Counted from the first letter of the stretch, positions 1-6,276 are shown. The stretch: 6,896 nt of DNA from Bacteroidales bacterium UBA1204 (GCA_002310075.1 DBXU01000136.1:1-6896), one strand, 5' to 3'. Translations and numbers: made by a program. The notes: generated by a model from the letters alone, not told the origin.

Positions 1-23
1 CGTGGGTCAAAGTTGGTGCTCAT
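1..23 (-). CDS. Possible first codons of a leftward gene, cut by the window edge
   Basis: An ATG on the minus strand at 23-21 opens a frame reading MSTNFDP that runs off the left edge without a stop. A TAnnTTTG box lies about 60 bases upstream on the same strand (87-94), and the region between is AT-rich as expected for a Bacteroidota leader. Seven codons cannot identify a product, and the reading could be chance. It is listed because divergent genes are common next to such boxes and nothing else explains positions 1-100. Confidence 0.25.
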
Positions 24-86
24 ATTATAATTTATTTGTTTCCATTAAAGAATCGGCTAAAATAGGAAATAATCGATTCCGATACA

Positions 87-94
87 CAAATATA
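87..94 (-). promoter_or_regulatory. Candidate leftward -7 box (TATATTTG)
   Basis: The minus strand reads TATATTTG, a full match to the Bacteroidota TAnnTTTG -7 element. It would serve the possible leftward gene at the window edge, with a leader of roughly 55-60 bases. No convincing TTTG -33 element was found. In AT-rich DNA an 8-base match with two free positions can occur by chance. Confidence 0.25.
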
Positions 95-108
95 GCAATA
101 AAAATCCC

Positions 109-116
109 TATTTTTG
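109..116 (+). promoter_or_regulatory. -7 box TATTTTTG of the THUMP methyltransferase gene
   Basis: TATTTTTG followed by C matches the Bacteroidota -7 consensus and ends 16 bases before the ATG at 133, implying a leader of only about ten bases. The same nine-base string precedes pth, the tRNA gene, rlmN and the S46 peptidase gene in this window. No clear -33 TTTG is present at 19-21 bases upstream. Confidence 0.55.
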
Positions 117-132
117 CCGAAAATTTCATCCC

Positions 133-1308
133 ATGGAAGACAGCTATCAACTCATCACAAAAACTGCTGCCGGCCTTGAAGAAGTCTTGGCAGGTGAGAT
201 TAAGGCTTTAGGCGCCAAAAACGTCCGTATCATGCATCGCGCCGTGCTGTGCGAAGGCAACAAGGAGCTGATGTATCGCATTAATTATGGGGTACGTACC
301 GCTCTAAAGGTGTTGAAACCCTTTAAGAACTTTTACGCCAAAAATCCAGATGAGTTATACAAGAAAGTCCAAGAAATCAATTGGTGCGAGCTTCTCCGCA
401 CTGATCAAACTTTCTGCATTGACGCGGTGACTAGTGGCCGTTTTTTCACCCATTCACAATATGCAGGGCTGAAGATGAAAGACGCTATTGTCGACCAATT
501 CCGTGAAGTGATAGGCTTACGTCCCAGCATCAACACGCTCAACCCAGACTTACGCATTAATCTCCACATCCGTGAAGATAAGGTGACCATCCTTTTCGAT
601 AGTTCTGGCGAGTCGCTTCACCACCGTGGCTATCGCAAACAAGTCGACAAGGCTCCCATGAATGAAGTGCTGGCGGCAGGACTCATCCTACTTTCAGGTT
701 GGAAAGCCGACTGCAACTTCCTTGACTGCATGTGTGGTTCTGGCACCTTGCCCATCGAGGCTGCCATGTTTGCCATGAACATTCCTGCAGGATACTACCG
801 CAAGGAATGGGGCTTCATGAAATGGGACGACTGGGATCCCGAACTATGGAAACGTGTCAAGGAAGAAACCGACAGTCAAATCCGCGAATTCGATCATGAG
901 ATTTGGGCTTCCGACCGTTCTCCCAAGGCTGTTGCCATCGCAGAAGGCAACATCAACTATGCCCATCTGCAACACGACATCCACTTGATGAAGAAAGACA
1001 TGAACGACCTCACCCCTCCCGAAGGAGGAGGCATTCTCATCATCAACCCACCCTATGGTGACCGCTTAGAAGAAGACGATATAGATACCTTATATGAGAA
1101 TATCGGCCACACCTTGAAGCACAACTTCGAAGGTTTCCAATGCTGGCTTATCACTGACGATGCGGTAGCCTTAAAACATGTAGGGTTGAAGCCTTCCGCA
1201 AAGATTCCTGTTTGGAATGGTCCACTGGAATGTCGTTTCGTAAGGTTTGATATCTTTGGAGGCTCGCTGAAAGACAAGAAAGCTCGGGAAGCCGAAGAAC
1301 AAGTTTAA
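133..1308 (+). CDS. THUMP-domain SAM-dependent rRNA methyltransferase, RlmL-type (COG0116)
   Basis: This 391-residue protein is likely a cytoplasmic N2-guanine methyltransferase acting on 23S rRNA. The related N-terminal half of E. coli RlmL modifies G2445. The N-terminus (KTAAGLEEVLAGEIKALGAK) and residues about 45-155 fit the THUMP RNA-binding module. LHHRGYR at 162-168 is the linker signature of this family. The Rossmann methyltransferase domain follows, with the SAM-binding loop FLDCMCGSGTLPIEAA at 196-211 and the catalytic NPPY at 305-308 inside IINPPYGDRL. The RlmK-like C-terminal half of the fused E. coli enzyme is absent, as is usual for stand-alone homologues. The ATG at 133 is favoured because a -7 box lies just upstream and homologues begin at the same point. 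The tail is lysine- and glutamate-rich. The gene converges on pth. The family assignment is firm, but the exact target base is inferred, so no symbol is given. Confidence 0.9.
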   Translation: MEDSYQLITKTAAGLEEVLAGEIKALGAKNVRIMHRAVLCEGNKELMYRINYGVRTALKVLKPFKNFYAKNPDELYKKVQEINWCELLRTDQTFCIDAVTSGRFFTHSQYAGLKMKDAIVDQFREVIGLRPSINTLNPDLRINLHIREDKVTILFDSSGESLHHRGYRKQVDKAPMNEVLAAGLILLSGWKADCNFLDCMCGSGTLPIEAAMFAMNIPAGYYRKEWGFMKWDDWDPELWKRVKEETDSQIREFDHEIWASDRSPKAVAIAEGNINYAHLQHDIHLMKKDMNDLTPPEGGGILIINPPYGDRLEEDDIDTLYENIGHTLKHNFEGFQCWLITDDAVALKHVGLKPSAKIPVWNGPLECRFVRFDIFGGSLKDKKAREAEEQV

Positions 1309-1321
1309 AGAACATGTAACG

Positions 1322-1395
1322 CGTCACTGCAAGGCACCAAGCAATCCAGAAAACAAGTCTCCTGGATTGCTTCGTCGTTCCTCCTCGCAATGACG
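1322..1395. repeat. Imperfect palindromic element with GTCATTGCGAGG-type ends
   Basis: The convergent intergenic region is almost filled by an inverted repeat. The inner arms are perfect over 11 bases: AAGCAATCCAG at 1339-1349 and CTGGATTGCTT at 1362-1372, around a 12-base loop. The outer arms CGTCACTGCAAGG (1322-1334) and CCTCGCAATGACG (1383-1395) pair at 11 of 13 positions. The segments between differ in length: four bases on the left, ten on the right. From memory, this closely resembles a dispersed palindrome found in many bacterial genomes, with CGTCATTGCGAGG ends and an AAGCAATC core. It is probably a MITE- or REP-like non-coding element. As RNA it would form a long hairpin between the 3' ends of the methyltransferase and pth transcripts, but no T-tract follows, so it is not a standard terminator. 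Confidence 0.75.
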
Positions 1396-1407
1396 TTAAC
1401 CGAAATA

Positions 1408-1971
1408 TTAATGCTTATTGTAAAGGTTCATCGTGCGGTCAACGCCTTGCGTGACAAAGCTCTTGATAATTTCGACGGCTTCATCCACTTTCTCGTCGAC
1501 AATAGGCTCTTCTGAAGGTTTCCACTTCCCGAGGACGAAATCTACTTGACGGCCACGAGGAAAGTCGTCACCCAAGCCAAAACGCAGCCGACAAAAAACA
1601 TTGGTGCCCAGTTTATCAATAATGTCGGTTAGACCATTGTGACCGCCATCGGCACCTTGTTTGCGGAGTCGCAATGTACCCAAAGGAAGAGCGATATCAT
1701 CGTTGACGACCAACAGATTCTCAACCGGTATCTTCTCTTGCTGAAGCCAATATTTCACTGCTTTGCCGCTGAGATTCATGTAAGTCGTCGGCTTGATGAC
1801 CAGCAAGGTCTTTCCTTTAAACTTCATTTCAGCAGTCTGGGCCAAGCGACCTGTAGAAAATGAAGCCTCAAGATCCTTGGCCAAACGGTCAGCAATCTTA
1901 AACCCAATATTATGGCGAGTGTCGTCATACTCGGCACCGATATTTCCCAAACAAGCAATCAGGTATTTCAT
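1408..1971 (-). CDS. pth: Peptidyl-tRNA hydrolase
   Basis: This cytoplasmic enzyme cleaves the ester bond of peptidyl-tRNAs that drop off the ribosome, recycling tRNA. The protein has 187 residues, the usual bacterial Pth length. N10 and catalytic H20 lie in LGNIGAEYDDTRHNIGF. YMNLSG (N66), the DD pair at 91-92, and GGHNGL (H111, N112) complete the active site and substrate groove. The common LGNPG motif reads LGNIG here, which I recall as usual in Bacteroidota. The frame is open up to an ATG at 2025, but that adds 18 arginine-rich residues before the conserved MKYLI start, and the extra stretch covers the -7 box at 2013-2020. The ATG at 1971 is therefore chosen. Although downstream of prs and rplY, pth is separated from them by a terminator and has its own promoter box, so it is probably transcribed alone. 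Confidence 0.93.
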   Translation of the reverse strand: MKYLIACLGNIGAEYDDTRHNIGFKIADRLAKDLEASFSTGRLAQTAEMKFKGKTLLVIKPTTYMNLSGKAVKYWLQQEKIPVENLLVVNDDIALPLGTLRLRKQGADGGHNGLTDIIDKLGTNVFCRLRFGLGDDFPRGRQVDFVLGKWKPSEEPIVDEKVDEAVEIIKSFVTQGVDRTMNLYNKH

Positions 1972-2012
1972 TTCGTCAGCTTCAATTTGTCTCCTTCTGC
2001 GGAAAAACCTTG

Positions 2013-2020
2013 CAAAAATA
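2013..2020 (-). promoter_or_regulatory. -7 box TATTTTTG of pth
   Basis: The minus strand reads TATTTTTGC, matching the Bacteroidota -7 element. It lies between the rplY terminator and the pth ATG at 1971, giving a leader of about 35-40 bases. An AAGGAG string occurs in that leader, but about 20 bases from the ATG, too far for normal Shine-Dalgarno use. The box argues for independent pth transcription and against the longer N-terminus that would overlap it. Confidence 0.55.
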
Positions 2021-2070
2021 GTCATTTAATCTGTTTGCTATACTTCGAATAATTGAAAAGACATAATAAC

Positions 2071-2097
2071 AAAAAAGGCCGTCTTTGGACGGCCTTT
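2071..2097 (-). terminator. Intrinsic terminator of the prs-rplY transcript
   Basis: A perfect 10-base-pair GC-rich stem (AAAGGCCGTC with GACGGCCTTT) closes a four-base loop. On the minus strand it is followed by a run of six T (counting bases shared with the stem), starting about 20 bases after the rplY stop. On the plus strand the T-run is only three, so termination should be leftward. It separates rplY from pth. Confidence 0.9.
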
Positions 2098-2115
2098 GTA
2101 TCGTCAACAAAAGAA

Positions 2116-2694
2116 TTAGGCTTCTTCCTCTTCCGTTGCCACCGAAGCGCCACGGGCTGCGTTGACAGCCATGATGACGGTGTAACCGGGAGTGACAGGC
2201 GTAACGTTCTCAATGCTGAGATCCTTAACCTTGATGGATTCGTTGATATTGACATTGCTGATGTCAACGACGACATAATCCGGAAGATCTTTGATGAGAC
2301 CACAAACTTTGACTTTCTTGATGCCAAGCTTCATCTTACCACCACGCATCACACCGGCTGAAGAGCCTTTCAGCGTGATAGGAAGAACCACGGTGATGGG
2401 TTTGTCCTCACTGACGATGAGGAAGTCGGCGTGTAACACGGCATCGGTAACAGGGTGATACTGAACATCCTGAAGGATGGTCTTGTAGGTCTTGCCATTA
2501 ATGTCGAAATTGATAATGTAAGTCTCAGGCGTAAAGAGGATCTTCTTGAAGTTCTTAGCCTCAGTGGCAAAGTGAACTTGTTCTTCACCTGCACCATACA
2601 TAACGCAAGGAACCATTTCGGCTTTGCGCAGTGCTTTAGCATCTTTTTTCCCTACGTTCTCGCGAAGAGAACCGCTCAATGATACTGATTTCAT
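2116..2694 (-). CDS. rplY: 50S ribosomal protein L25, long Ctc/TL5 form
   Basis: L25 binds 5S rRNA in the central protuberance of the large ribosomal subunit. The 192-residue length fits the two-domain Ctc/TL5 type rather than the short form of about 94 residues in E. coli. Residues about 1-92 are the L25 domain, with LRKAEMVPCVMYG at 22-34 and the hallmark DVQYHPVTDAVLHADF near its end. Residues about 95-185 match the TL5 C-terminal beta domain, including GVMRGGKMKLG. The acidic tail TEEEEA is typical. The start at 2694 gives the conserved MKSVSLSG N-terminus. Only 30 bases separate it from the prs stop and I see no terminator between them, so it is likely co-transcribed with prs. The strong hairpin at 2071-2097 ends the unit. 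Confidence 0.94.
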   Translation of the reverse strand: MKSVSLSGSLRENVGKKDAKALRKAEMVPCVMYGAGEEQVHFATEAKNFKKILFTPETYIINFDINGKTYKTILQDVQYHPVTDAVLHADFLIVSEDKPITVVLPITLKGSSAGVMRGGKMKLGIKKVKVCGLIKDLPDYVVVDISNVNINESIKVKDLSIENVTPVTPGYTVIMAVNAARGASVATEEEEA

Positions 2695-2724
2695 GAATTT
2701 AATGTGTTAAATGTTAATTGATTA

Positions 2725-3660
2725 TTATTTAAATAACGAACTGATGGATTCGTATGACTCCACACGGTGGATGACATCCGCAAACAGGTTCGCTGTACTT
2801 ACTACTTTGATTTTCTTTGAGGCATTTGCTGGCAACGGGATGGAATCGGTGACAACAACTTCACTGAAAACTGAATTGTCGAGGCGCTCCATGGCGGGGC
2901 CGCTGCAAACAGCATGGGTGGCAAAGGCGCGGACGCTCTTAGCTCCATTGTCCATGATAAGTTGACCAGCTTTGACTATCGTGCCAGCCGTATCGATCAT
3001 GTCGTCAAGGATGATGACATTTTTGTCTTTCACATCACCGATGAGAGTCATGCTGTCGACCACATTGGCGCGTGGACGGTGCTTATGGCAGACCGCGAGG
3101 TCGCAACCGAGACGCTTGGAGTAGGCAGAAGCACGTTTCGAAGCGCCGAGGTCGGGAGCAGCAATCAGCAGGTTATCGATGTTCATCTTCTGGATATGGT
3201 CGATGAAAAGTGTGGAGGCGTAAAGGGCGTCCACCGGGATATCAAAGAATCCTTGGATTTGGTCAGCATGGAGATCCAACGTGATGATACGATTGACGCC
3301 AGCGGCCAACAACAAATTGGCGACCAACTTGGCACCAATGCTCACGCGAGGTTGATCCTTGCGGTCTTGACGGGCCCAACCAAAATACGGAATCACAGCG
3401 ATAATCTTATGCGCAGAAGCACGCTTGGCTGCATCTATCATGAGCAAAAGCTCCATCAAGTTGTCTGTCGACGGCATCGTAGACTGTACAATAAACACAT
3501 GATGACCGCGAATGCTCTCATCAAACGAAGGTTGGAACTCGCCGTCTGAGAAAACGGAAACTGACGACTTACCGAGAGGAGCACCGTAAGCTTCAGCAAT
3601 TTTGGCGCCCAACTCGTGGGTGGCTCTTCCAGCGAAAATGGAAACGTATCTTCCTGCCAT
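2725..3660 (-). CDS. prs: Ribose-phosphate pyrophosphokinase (PRPP synthetase)
   Basis: The enzyme makes PRPP from ribose 5-phosphate and ATP in the cytoplasm, feeding purine, pyrimidine, NAD, histidine and tryptophan synthesis. The 311-residue length is normal for class I enzymes. Visible motifs are FSDGE at 37-41, the ATP-binding ARQDRK at 96-101, the metal-binding signature at 129-144 (DLHADQIQGFFDIPVD, H131), the catalytic-loop K175 and R177 in ASKRAS, and the PRPP-binding loop LDDMIDTAGT at 218-227 or so. No catalytic residue appears to be missing. The start at 3660 gives MAGRYVSIFAG, and a -7 box ends 24 bases upstream. It heads the prs-rplY unit, a gene pairing conserved well beyond this phylum. 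Confidence 0.96.
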   Translation of the reverse strand: MAGRYVSIFAGRATHELGAKIAEAYGAPLGKSSVSVFSDGEFQPSFDESIRGHHVFIVQSTMPSTDNLMELLLMIDAAKRASAHKIIAVIPYFGWARQDRKDQPRVSIGAKLVANLLLAAGVNRIITLDLHADQIQGFFDIPVDALYASTLFIDHIQKMNIDNLLIAAPDLGASKRASAYSKRLGCDLAVCHKHRPRANVVDSMTLIGDVKDKNVIILDDMIDTAGTIVKAGQLIMDNGAKSVRAFATHAVCSGPAMERLDNSVFSEVVVTDSIPLPANASKKIKVVSTANLFADVIHRVESYESISSLFK

Positions 3661-3683
3661 GGCAATGATGTTTTTTCAGGCCG

Positions 3684-3713
3684 CAAAATTAGGCATTTTC
3701 GAAGTAGAAACAA
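3684..3713 (-). promoter_or_regulatory. Promoter of prs-rplY (TTG, 19-base spacer, TAATTTTG)
   Basis: The minus strand carries TAATTTTG at 3691-3684, a full match to TAnnTTTG. TTG at 3713-3711 sits 19 bases upstream as a partial -33 element. The expected transcription start is near 3680, giving a leader of about 20 bases before the ATG at 3660. The promoter diverges from the tRNA promoter within the same 133-base gap. Confidence 0.6.
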
Positions 3714-3734
3714 CAAAAAAAAGAGTTTTTTTTG
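3714..3734. repeat. A-tract/T-tract inverted repeat between divergent promoters
   Basis: C, eight A, GAG, eight T, G: a perfect inverted repeat with nine-base arms around a three-base centre. It lies directly upstream of both the prs and tRNA-Leu core promoters. Such A-tracts bend DNA and can act as UP-like or nucleoid-protein sites, which is an inference here. It is not a terminator of any visible transcript. Confidence 0.5.
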
Positions 3735-3742
3735 AAAACTAC

Positions 3743-3771
3743 TTGCAGAAACAAAAAAATCCGTATTTTTG
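3743..3771 (+). promoter_or_regulatory. Promoter of tRNA-Leu (TTG, 18-base spacer, TATTTTTG)
   Basis: TATTTTTG at 3764-3771 matches the Bacteroidota -7 element. TTG at 3743-3745 lies 18 bases upstream as a likely -33 element. This gives a precursor leader of about 15 bases before the mature tRNA 5' end at 3794. Confidence 0.65.
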
Positions 3772-3793
3772 CAGCCGCGTTTCACGGAACGAT

Positions 3794-3877
3794 GCCGAAG
3801 TGGCGGAATCGGTAGACGCGTCGGTCTCAAAAACCGATGAGGTAACACTCGTGCCGGTTCGATCCCGGCCTTCGGTA
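3794..3877 (+). tRNA. tRNA-Leu (anticodon CAA, reads UUG)
   Basis: The 84-base sequence folds as a class II tRNA. The acceptor stem is GCCGAAG (3794-3800) with CTTCGGT (3870-3876), closing with a G1-U72 wobble, and the discriminator is A at 3877, as expected for leucine. The D arm contains GCG/CGC and the GG pair. The anticodon stem TCGGT/ACCGA encloses loop CTCAAAA with anticodon CAA at 3828-3830. A long variable arm pairs GAG with CTC (3839-3850), which is diagnostic for Leu/Ser/Tyr-type tRNAs. The T arm is GCCGG, TTCGATC, CCGGC. The 3' CCA is not encoded (CTG follows), so it must be added after transcription. It is a single-gene unit with its own promoter and terminator. Confidence 0.97.
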
Positions 3878-3882
3878 CTGCC

Positions 3883-3912
3883 AAACAGCTCTCAATCGAG
3901 GGCTGTTTTTTT
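3883..3912 (+). terminator. Intrinsic terminator of the tRNA-Leu gene
   Basis: AACAGCTCT at 3884-3892 pairs with AGGGCTGTT at 3899-3907 with one T-G wobble; a further C-G pair leaves a four-base loop. A run of seven T (3906-3912) follows on the plus strand. It starts a few bases after the tRNA 3' end. On the minus strand only a short T-run follows the hairpin, so it is a weaker candidate for ending the DUF2130 transcript that arrives from the right. Confidence 0.88.
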
Positions 3913-3920
3913 ATATCCAA

Positions 3921-5141
3921 TTATACCGTTTCTTCATCCTCATCAAGGATACGCGCTTCCTCAAACTTGGCTTTCATTGTCGGATTATTACGCGTCAGCT
4001 TCTTGATGGTAAGCTCCTCCGCCTTGTCGTTAGCTAATCGGAGATTATTCTCTGAACCTATCAAAGCATCCTTGATTTTCTGAAGGTGTTGTATAGACTT
4101 GTCGATTTCTTCAATGGCTGTTTGGAACTTCTCACTCGCCAAACGGTAGTTTCTGCCAAACTTGTCCTTGAAATCGAGTAATTGCTGCTCAAATTTTGTA
4201 ACATCAACCGACTGGCTTTGGGCGATGACAAGTTGTTTTTTGTACTCAAGACTTTTTTTCGAAGTCTGTACCAACAGGGTGATGAGTGGAATGAAGAATT
4301 GGGGGCGGATGACATACATCTTAGGATAGCGGTGCGACACATCGACAATACCCGTGTTGTATAGCTCGCTGTCAGGTTCAAGAAGGCTGACAAGCACAGC
4401 AAACTCGCATTTTTTCGCATTCCTGTCAGCATCTAGTTTTTTGAAGAAATCTTCGTTTTTATGTTTGGTTGAAGTTTCGTCCATTTCGTTTTTCATCTCG
4501 AACATAATGGAAACATACTCCACACCATCCTCAAAGTCGCGGAAGATGAAATCGCCCTTACTACCGCCTGATGCATCATTATCTTTCTCAAAATAGGCAT
4601 TGGGGAAAAGCGGGCGCACACGGTTGAACTCAGTGCTACAATGTATCTCGAGGGTCTCGCCTACCATTTTTGTAGACATGCGAGATTTCAAATCCTTATA
4701 GTAATCCACCATATCTTGTGCATTCTTGAGCTTCCCTTCGTATTCTTTCTTCAGCACTTCCATTTTCGAGTCGGCCTCTAGCTGCTGGGTTTTTACCTCT
4801 GACTGAAGCCTCGTGATTTCTTGTTCCTTTTGGTTCAAATAGTTTTGCGCTTTCTGACGCACCTCCATGACAGCAATCTGTTGCTGTTGACTGCTCTGTG
4901 CTATCTGCGCACGCAACTCGCTGATGGTTTTATCCTTGTTGGCAAGAGCCAATTGATGCTCGTTTTCCATCTTTACTTCGGCCAATTTCTGCTGAGCCAT
5001 TTGCTGTTGATGCAACTCAGCAAGGCGATGGTTCACCTCCGAGGCAAACTCTGCGTTCTTAACCTGATTGACAATGGAAGCATAATCAGCTTCGTCAACA
5101 GAGAAAACACTTCCGCATTTGGGACATTTCAACTCTTTCAT
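3921..5141 (-). CDS. DUF2130 (COG4487) coiled-coil protein with a PD-(D/E)XK-like core
   Basis: This is a 406-residue protein of unknown function. Residues 1-20 contain CPKCG (C6, C9), half of a zinc-ribbon knuckle. Residues about 25-150 are charged and glutamine-rich with heptad character, a probable long coiled coil. Residues about 155-300 match what I recall of DUF2130. Within it, MVGETLE (E162, E165), KGDFIF (D197) and MFEMKN (E215, K217) have the order and spacing of a PD-(D/E)XK nuclease core, followed by a charged helix and the strand FAVLVSLLE. The C-terminal 100 residues are again helical and charged, ending in an acidic tail. There is no signal peptide or membrane segment, so it is cytoplasmic. 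It is likely a single-gene unit, divergent from rlmN with its own -7 box at 5162-5169. The start at 5141 gives the conserved [10 protein letters not shown]. Family assignment is fairly sure; nuclease activity is inference. Confidence 0.85.
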   Translation of the reverse strand: MKELKCPKCGSVFSVDEADYASIVNQVKNAEFASEVNHRLAELHQQQMAQQKLAEVKMENEHQLALANKDKTISELRAQIAQSSQQQQIAVMEVRQKAQNYLNQKEQEITRLQSEVKTQQLEADSKMEVLKKEYEGKLKNAQDMVDYYKDLKSRMSTKMVGETLEIHCSTEFNRVRPLFPNAYFEKDNDASGGSKGDFIFRDFEDGVEYVSIMFEMKNEMDETSTKHKNEDFFKKLDADRNAKKCEFAVLVSLLEPDSELYNTGIVDVSHRYPKMYVIRPQFFIPLITLLVQTSKKSLEYKKQLVIAQSQSVDVTKFEQQLLDFKDKFGRNYRLASEKFQTAIEEIDKSIQHLQKIKDALIGSENNLRLANDKAEELTIKKLTRNNPTMKAKFEEARILDEDEETV

Positions 5142-5161
5142 TAGGTGGTTGTTTGATGTTG

Positions 5162-5169
5162 CAAATATA
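5162..5169 (-). promoter_or_regulatory. -7 box TATATTTG of the DUF2130 gene
   Basis: The minus strand reads TATATTTGC, a full match to the Bacteroidota -7 element, ending 20 bases before the ATG at 5141. The expected leader is about 15 bases. No TTTG -33 element is clear. The box faces away from the rlmN box at 5222-5229, with 52 bases between them. Confidence 0.55.
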
Positions 5170-5221
5170 AAGATTTTGAAGAAATGTAACCGTCTTAATC
5201 AATATGTCGGCACAAAATCGC

Positions 5222-5229
5222 TATTTTTG
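5222..5229 (+). promoter_or_regulatory. -7 box TATTTTTG of rlmN, very close to the start codon
   Basis: TATTTTTGC is a full match to the Bacteroidota -7 element. Only four bases (CGCC) separate its end from the ATG at 5234, so a start site at the usual distance would fall at or next to the initiation codon. The box lies inside the frame opened by the upstream ATG at 5204, which argues that the upstream ATG is not the start. Confidence 0.5.
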
Positions 5230-5233
5230 CGCC

Positions 5234-6250
5234 ATGGAAAAAGAAATATTATTAGGCAAGACCCCTGCCGAGATTCAAGAGGTGGTCGAAAAGTTGGAAC
5301 TACCCAAGTTTACTGGCAAACAGCTCGTGGATTGGATTTACCTGAAACATTGTGCCTCATTTGATGACATGACCAACCTTAGCAAGAACGCAAGAGCCTT
5401 GTTATCAGAATATTATGAAACGGGTTTGAAAGCACCATTAAAGGAACAAGTATCTAAAGACGGTACCAAAAAATACCTTTTCCCTGCAGGAGAACATTTC
5501 ATTGAGACTGCCTATATTCCCGACAAAGAGCGCGCCACGCTATGTGTTTCCACACAAGTGGGCTGCCAAATGGACTGTCTTTTCTGTGCCACAGGAAAAC
5601 AGGGCTTCCAAAAGAACCTCTCTGTGGCCGAAATCATGAACCAGATACTCAGCCTTCCGGAATTCGATACGCTTACCAACATCGTTTTCATGGGCATGGG
5701 TGAACCTTTGGCTAACTATGACAATCTCATGCGTTCGCTCGACATCCTCACCCAAGAATGGGCCTTGGCTTGGAGCCCAACACGCATCACCGTGTCGACT
5801 TGTGGCCTGATTCCCAACTTGAAACGTTTCCTTGAAGAATCAAAGTGCAACTTGGCCATCAGCATGCACAGCCCCTTCCACGATGAACGTCTTAAGCTGA
5901 TGCCTGTCGAAAAGAGCTATCCCATTAAAGAAGTGATCCATGCCGTGAAACAACACGACTGGCATGGGCAACGCCGCCTCTCGTTTGAGTATATTATCTT
6001 CAAGGACTTGAACCACAGCAAGGAACACATTAAAGAAATCGCTCGTTTATTGGGGAGCACACGATGCCGGTTTAATTTAATAAGGTATCATACCGTCCCC
6101 AATATTCCGCTAAAGAGTCCCGACGCCGCCACCATGACATGGTTCCGCGATGCTTTAAACGACAAGGGCATTATCGCCACCATACGTGCCTCACGAGGAC
6201 AAGACATCGACGCAGCCTGCGGACTGCTTTCGACGAAAAATCAAGGATAG
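5234..6250 (+). CDS. rlmN: 23S rRNA (adenine2503-C2)-methyltransferase, radical SAM
   Basis: RlmN methylates C2 of A2503 in the peptidyl-transferase centre of 23S rRNA and, in E. coli, A37 of some tRNAs. It works by a radical SAM, methyl-cysteine mechanism. From the ATG at 5234 the protein has 338 residues. The [4Fe-4S] cysteines are C111, C115 and C118 in GCQMDCLFCATG. The two mechanistic cysteines align with E. coli C118 and C355: C104 in TLCVSTQ, and C329 in RGQDIDAACG. E91 in FIETAYIP has the spacing of the conserved E105. GMGEPLANYDN at 154-164 is the SAM-contacting GEP motif. Residues 1-85 form the usual N-terminal RNA-binding helical region. An upstream in-frame ATG at 5204 would add ten residues but overlaps the -7 box, so it is rejected. 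The presence of C104 and C329 separates it from radical SAM enzymes that lack these cysteines. Confidence 0.95.
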   Translation: MEKEILLGKTPAEIQEVVEKLELPKFTGKQLVDWIYLKHCASFDDMTNLSKNARALLSEYYETGLKAPLKEQVSKDGTKKYLFPAGEHFIETAYIPDKERATLCVSTQVGCQMDCLFCATGKQGFQKNLSVAEIMNQILSLPEFDTLTNIVFMGMGEPLANYDNLMRSLDILTQEWALAWSPTRITVSTCGLIPNLKRFLEESKCNLAISMHSPFHDERLKLMPVEKSYPIKEVIHAVKQHDWHGQRRLSFEYIIFKDLNHSKEHIKEIARLLGSTRCRFNLIRYHTVPNIPLKSPDAATMTWFRDALNDKGIIATIRASRGQDIDAACGLLSTKNQG

Positions 6251-6276
6251 ACATAAAGACGGTAATGGTTTTTTCT

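Noticed and set aside
1322..1395. Palindrome as a standard intrinsic terminator for both convergent genes
   Set aside because: No T-run follows the stem on either strand and the arms are interrupted, so it was classed as a repeat instead.
1972..2025. N-terminal extension of pth from the ATG at 2025
   Set aside because: It adds 18 arginine-rich residues before the conserved MKYLI start of the family and overlaps the -7 box at 2013-2020.
2914..3549. 211-codon plus-strand frame
   Set aside because: It lies entirely antisense to prs, which has all its family motifs, and its translation resembles no known domain.
3456..3920. 154-codon minus-strand frame covering the tRNA and the prs start
   Set aside because: It runs antisense through tRNA-Leu, and its PKAGIEPARV stretch is the familiar false protein from antisense tRNA translation. 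It also overlaps prs out of frame.
3794..3920. tRNA-Leu as an integration (attachment) site
   Set aside because: No integrase gene, no direct repeat of the tRNA 3' end and no foreign-looking block follows, only a terminator and the DUF2130 gene.
5204..5233. Longer rlmN start at 5204
   Set aside because: The added residues contain the promoter-like TATTTTTG box in their coding sequence. MEKEILLG at 5234 is the more natural beginning.
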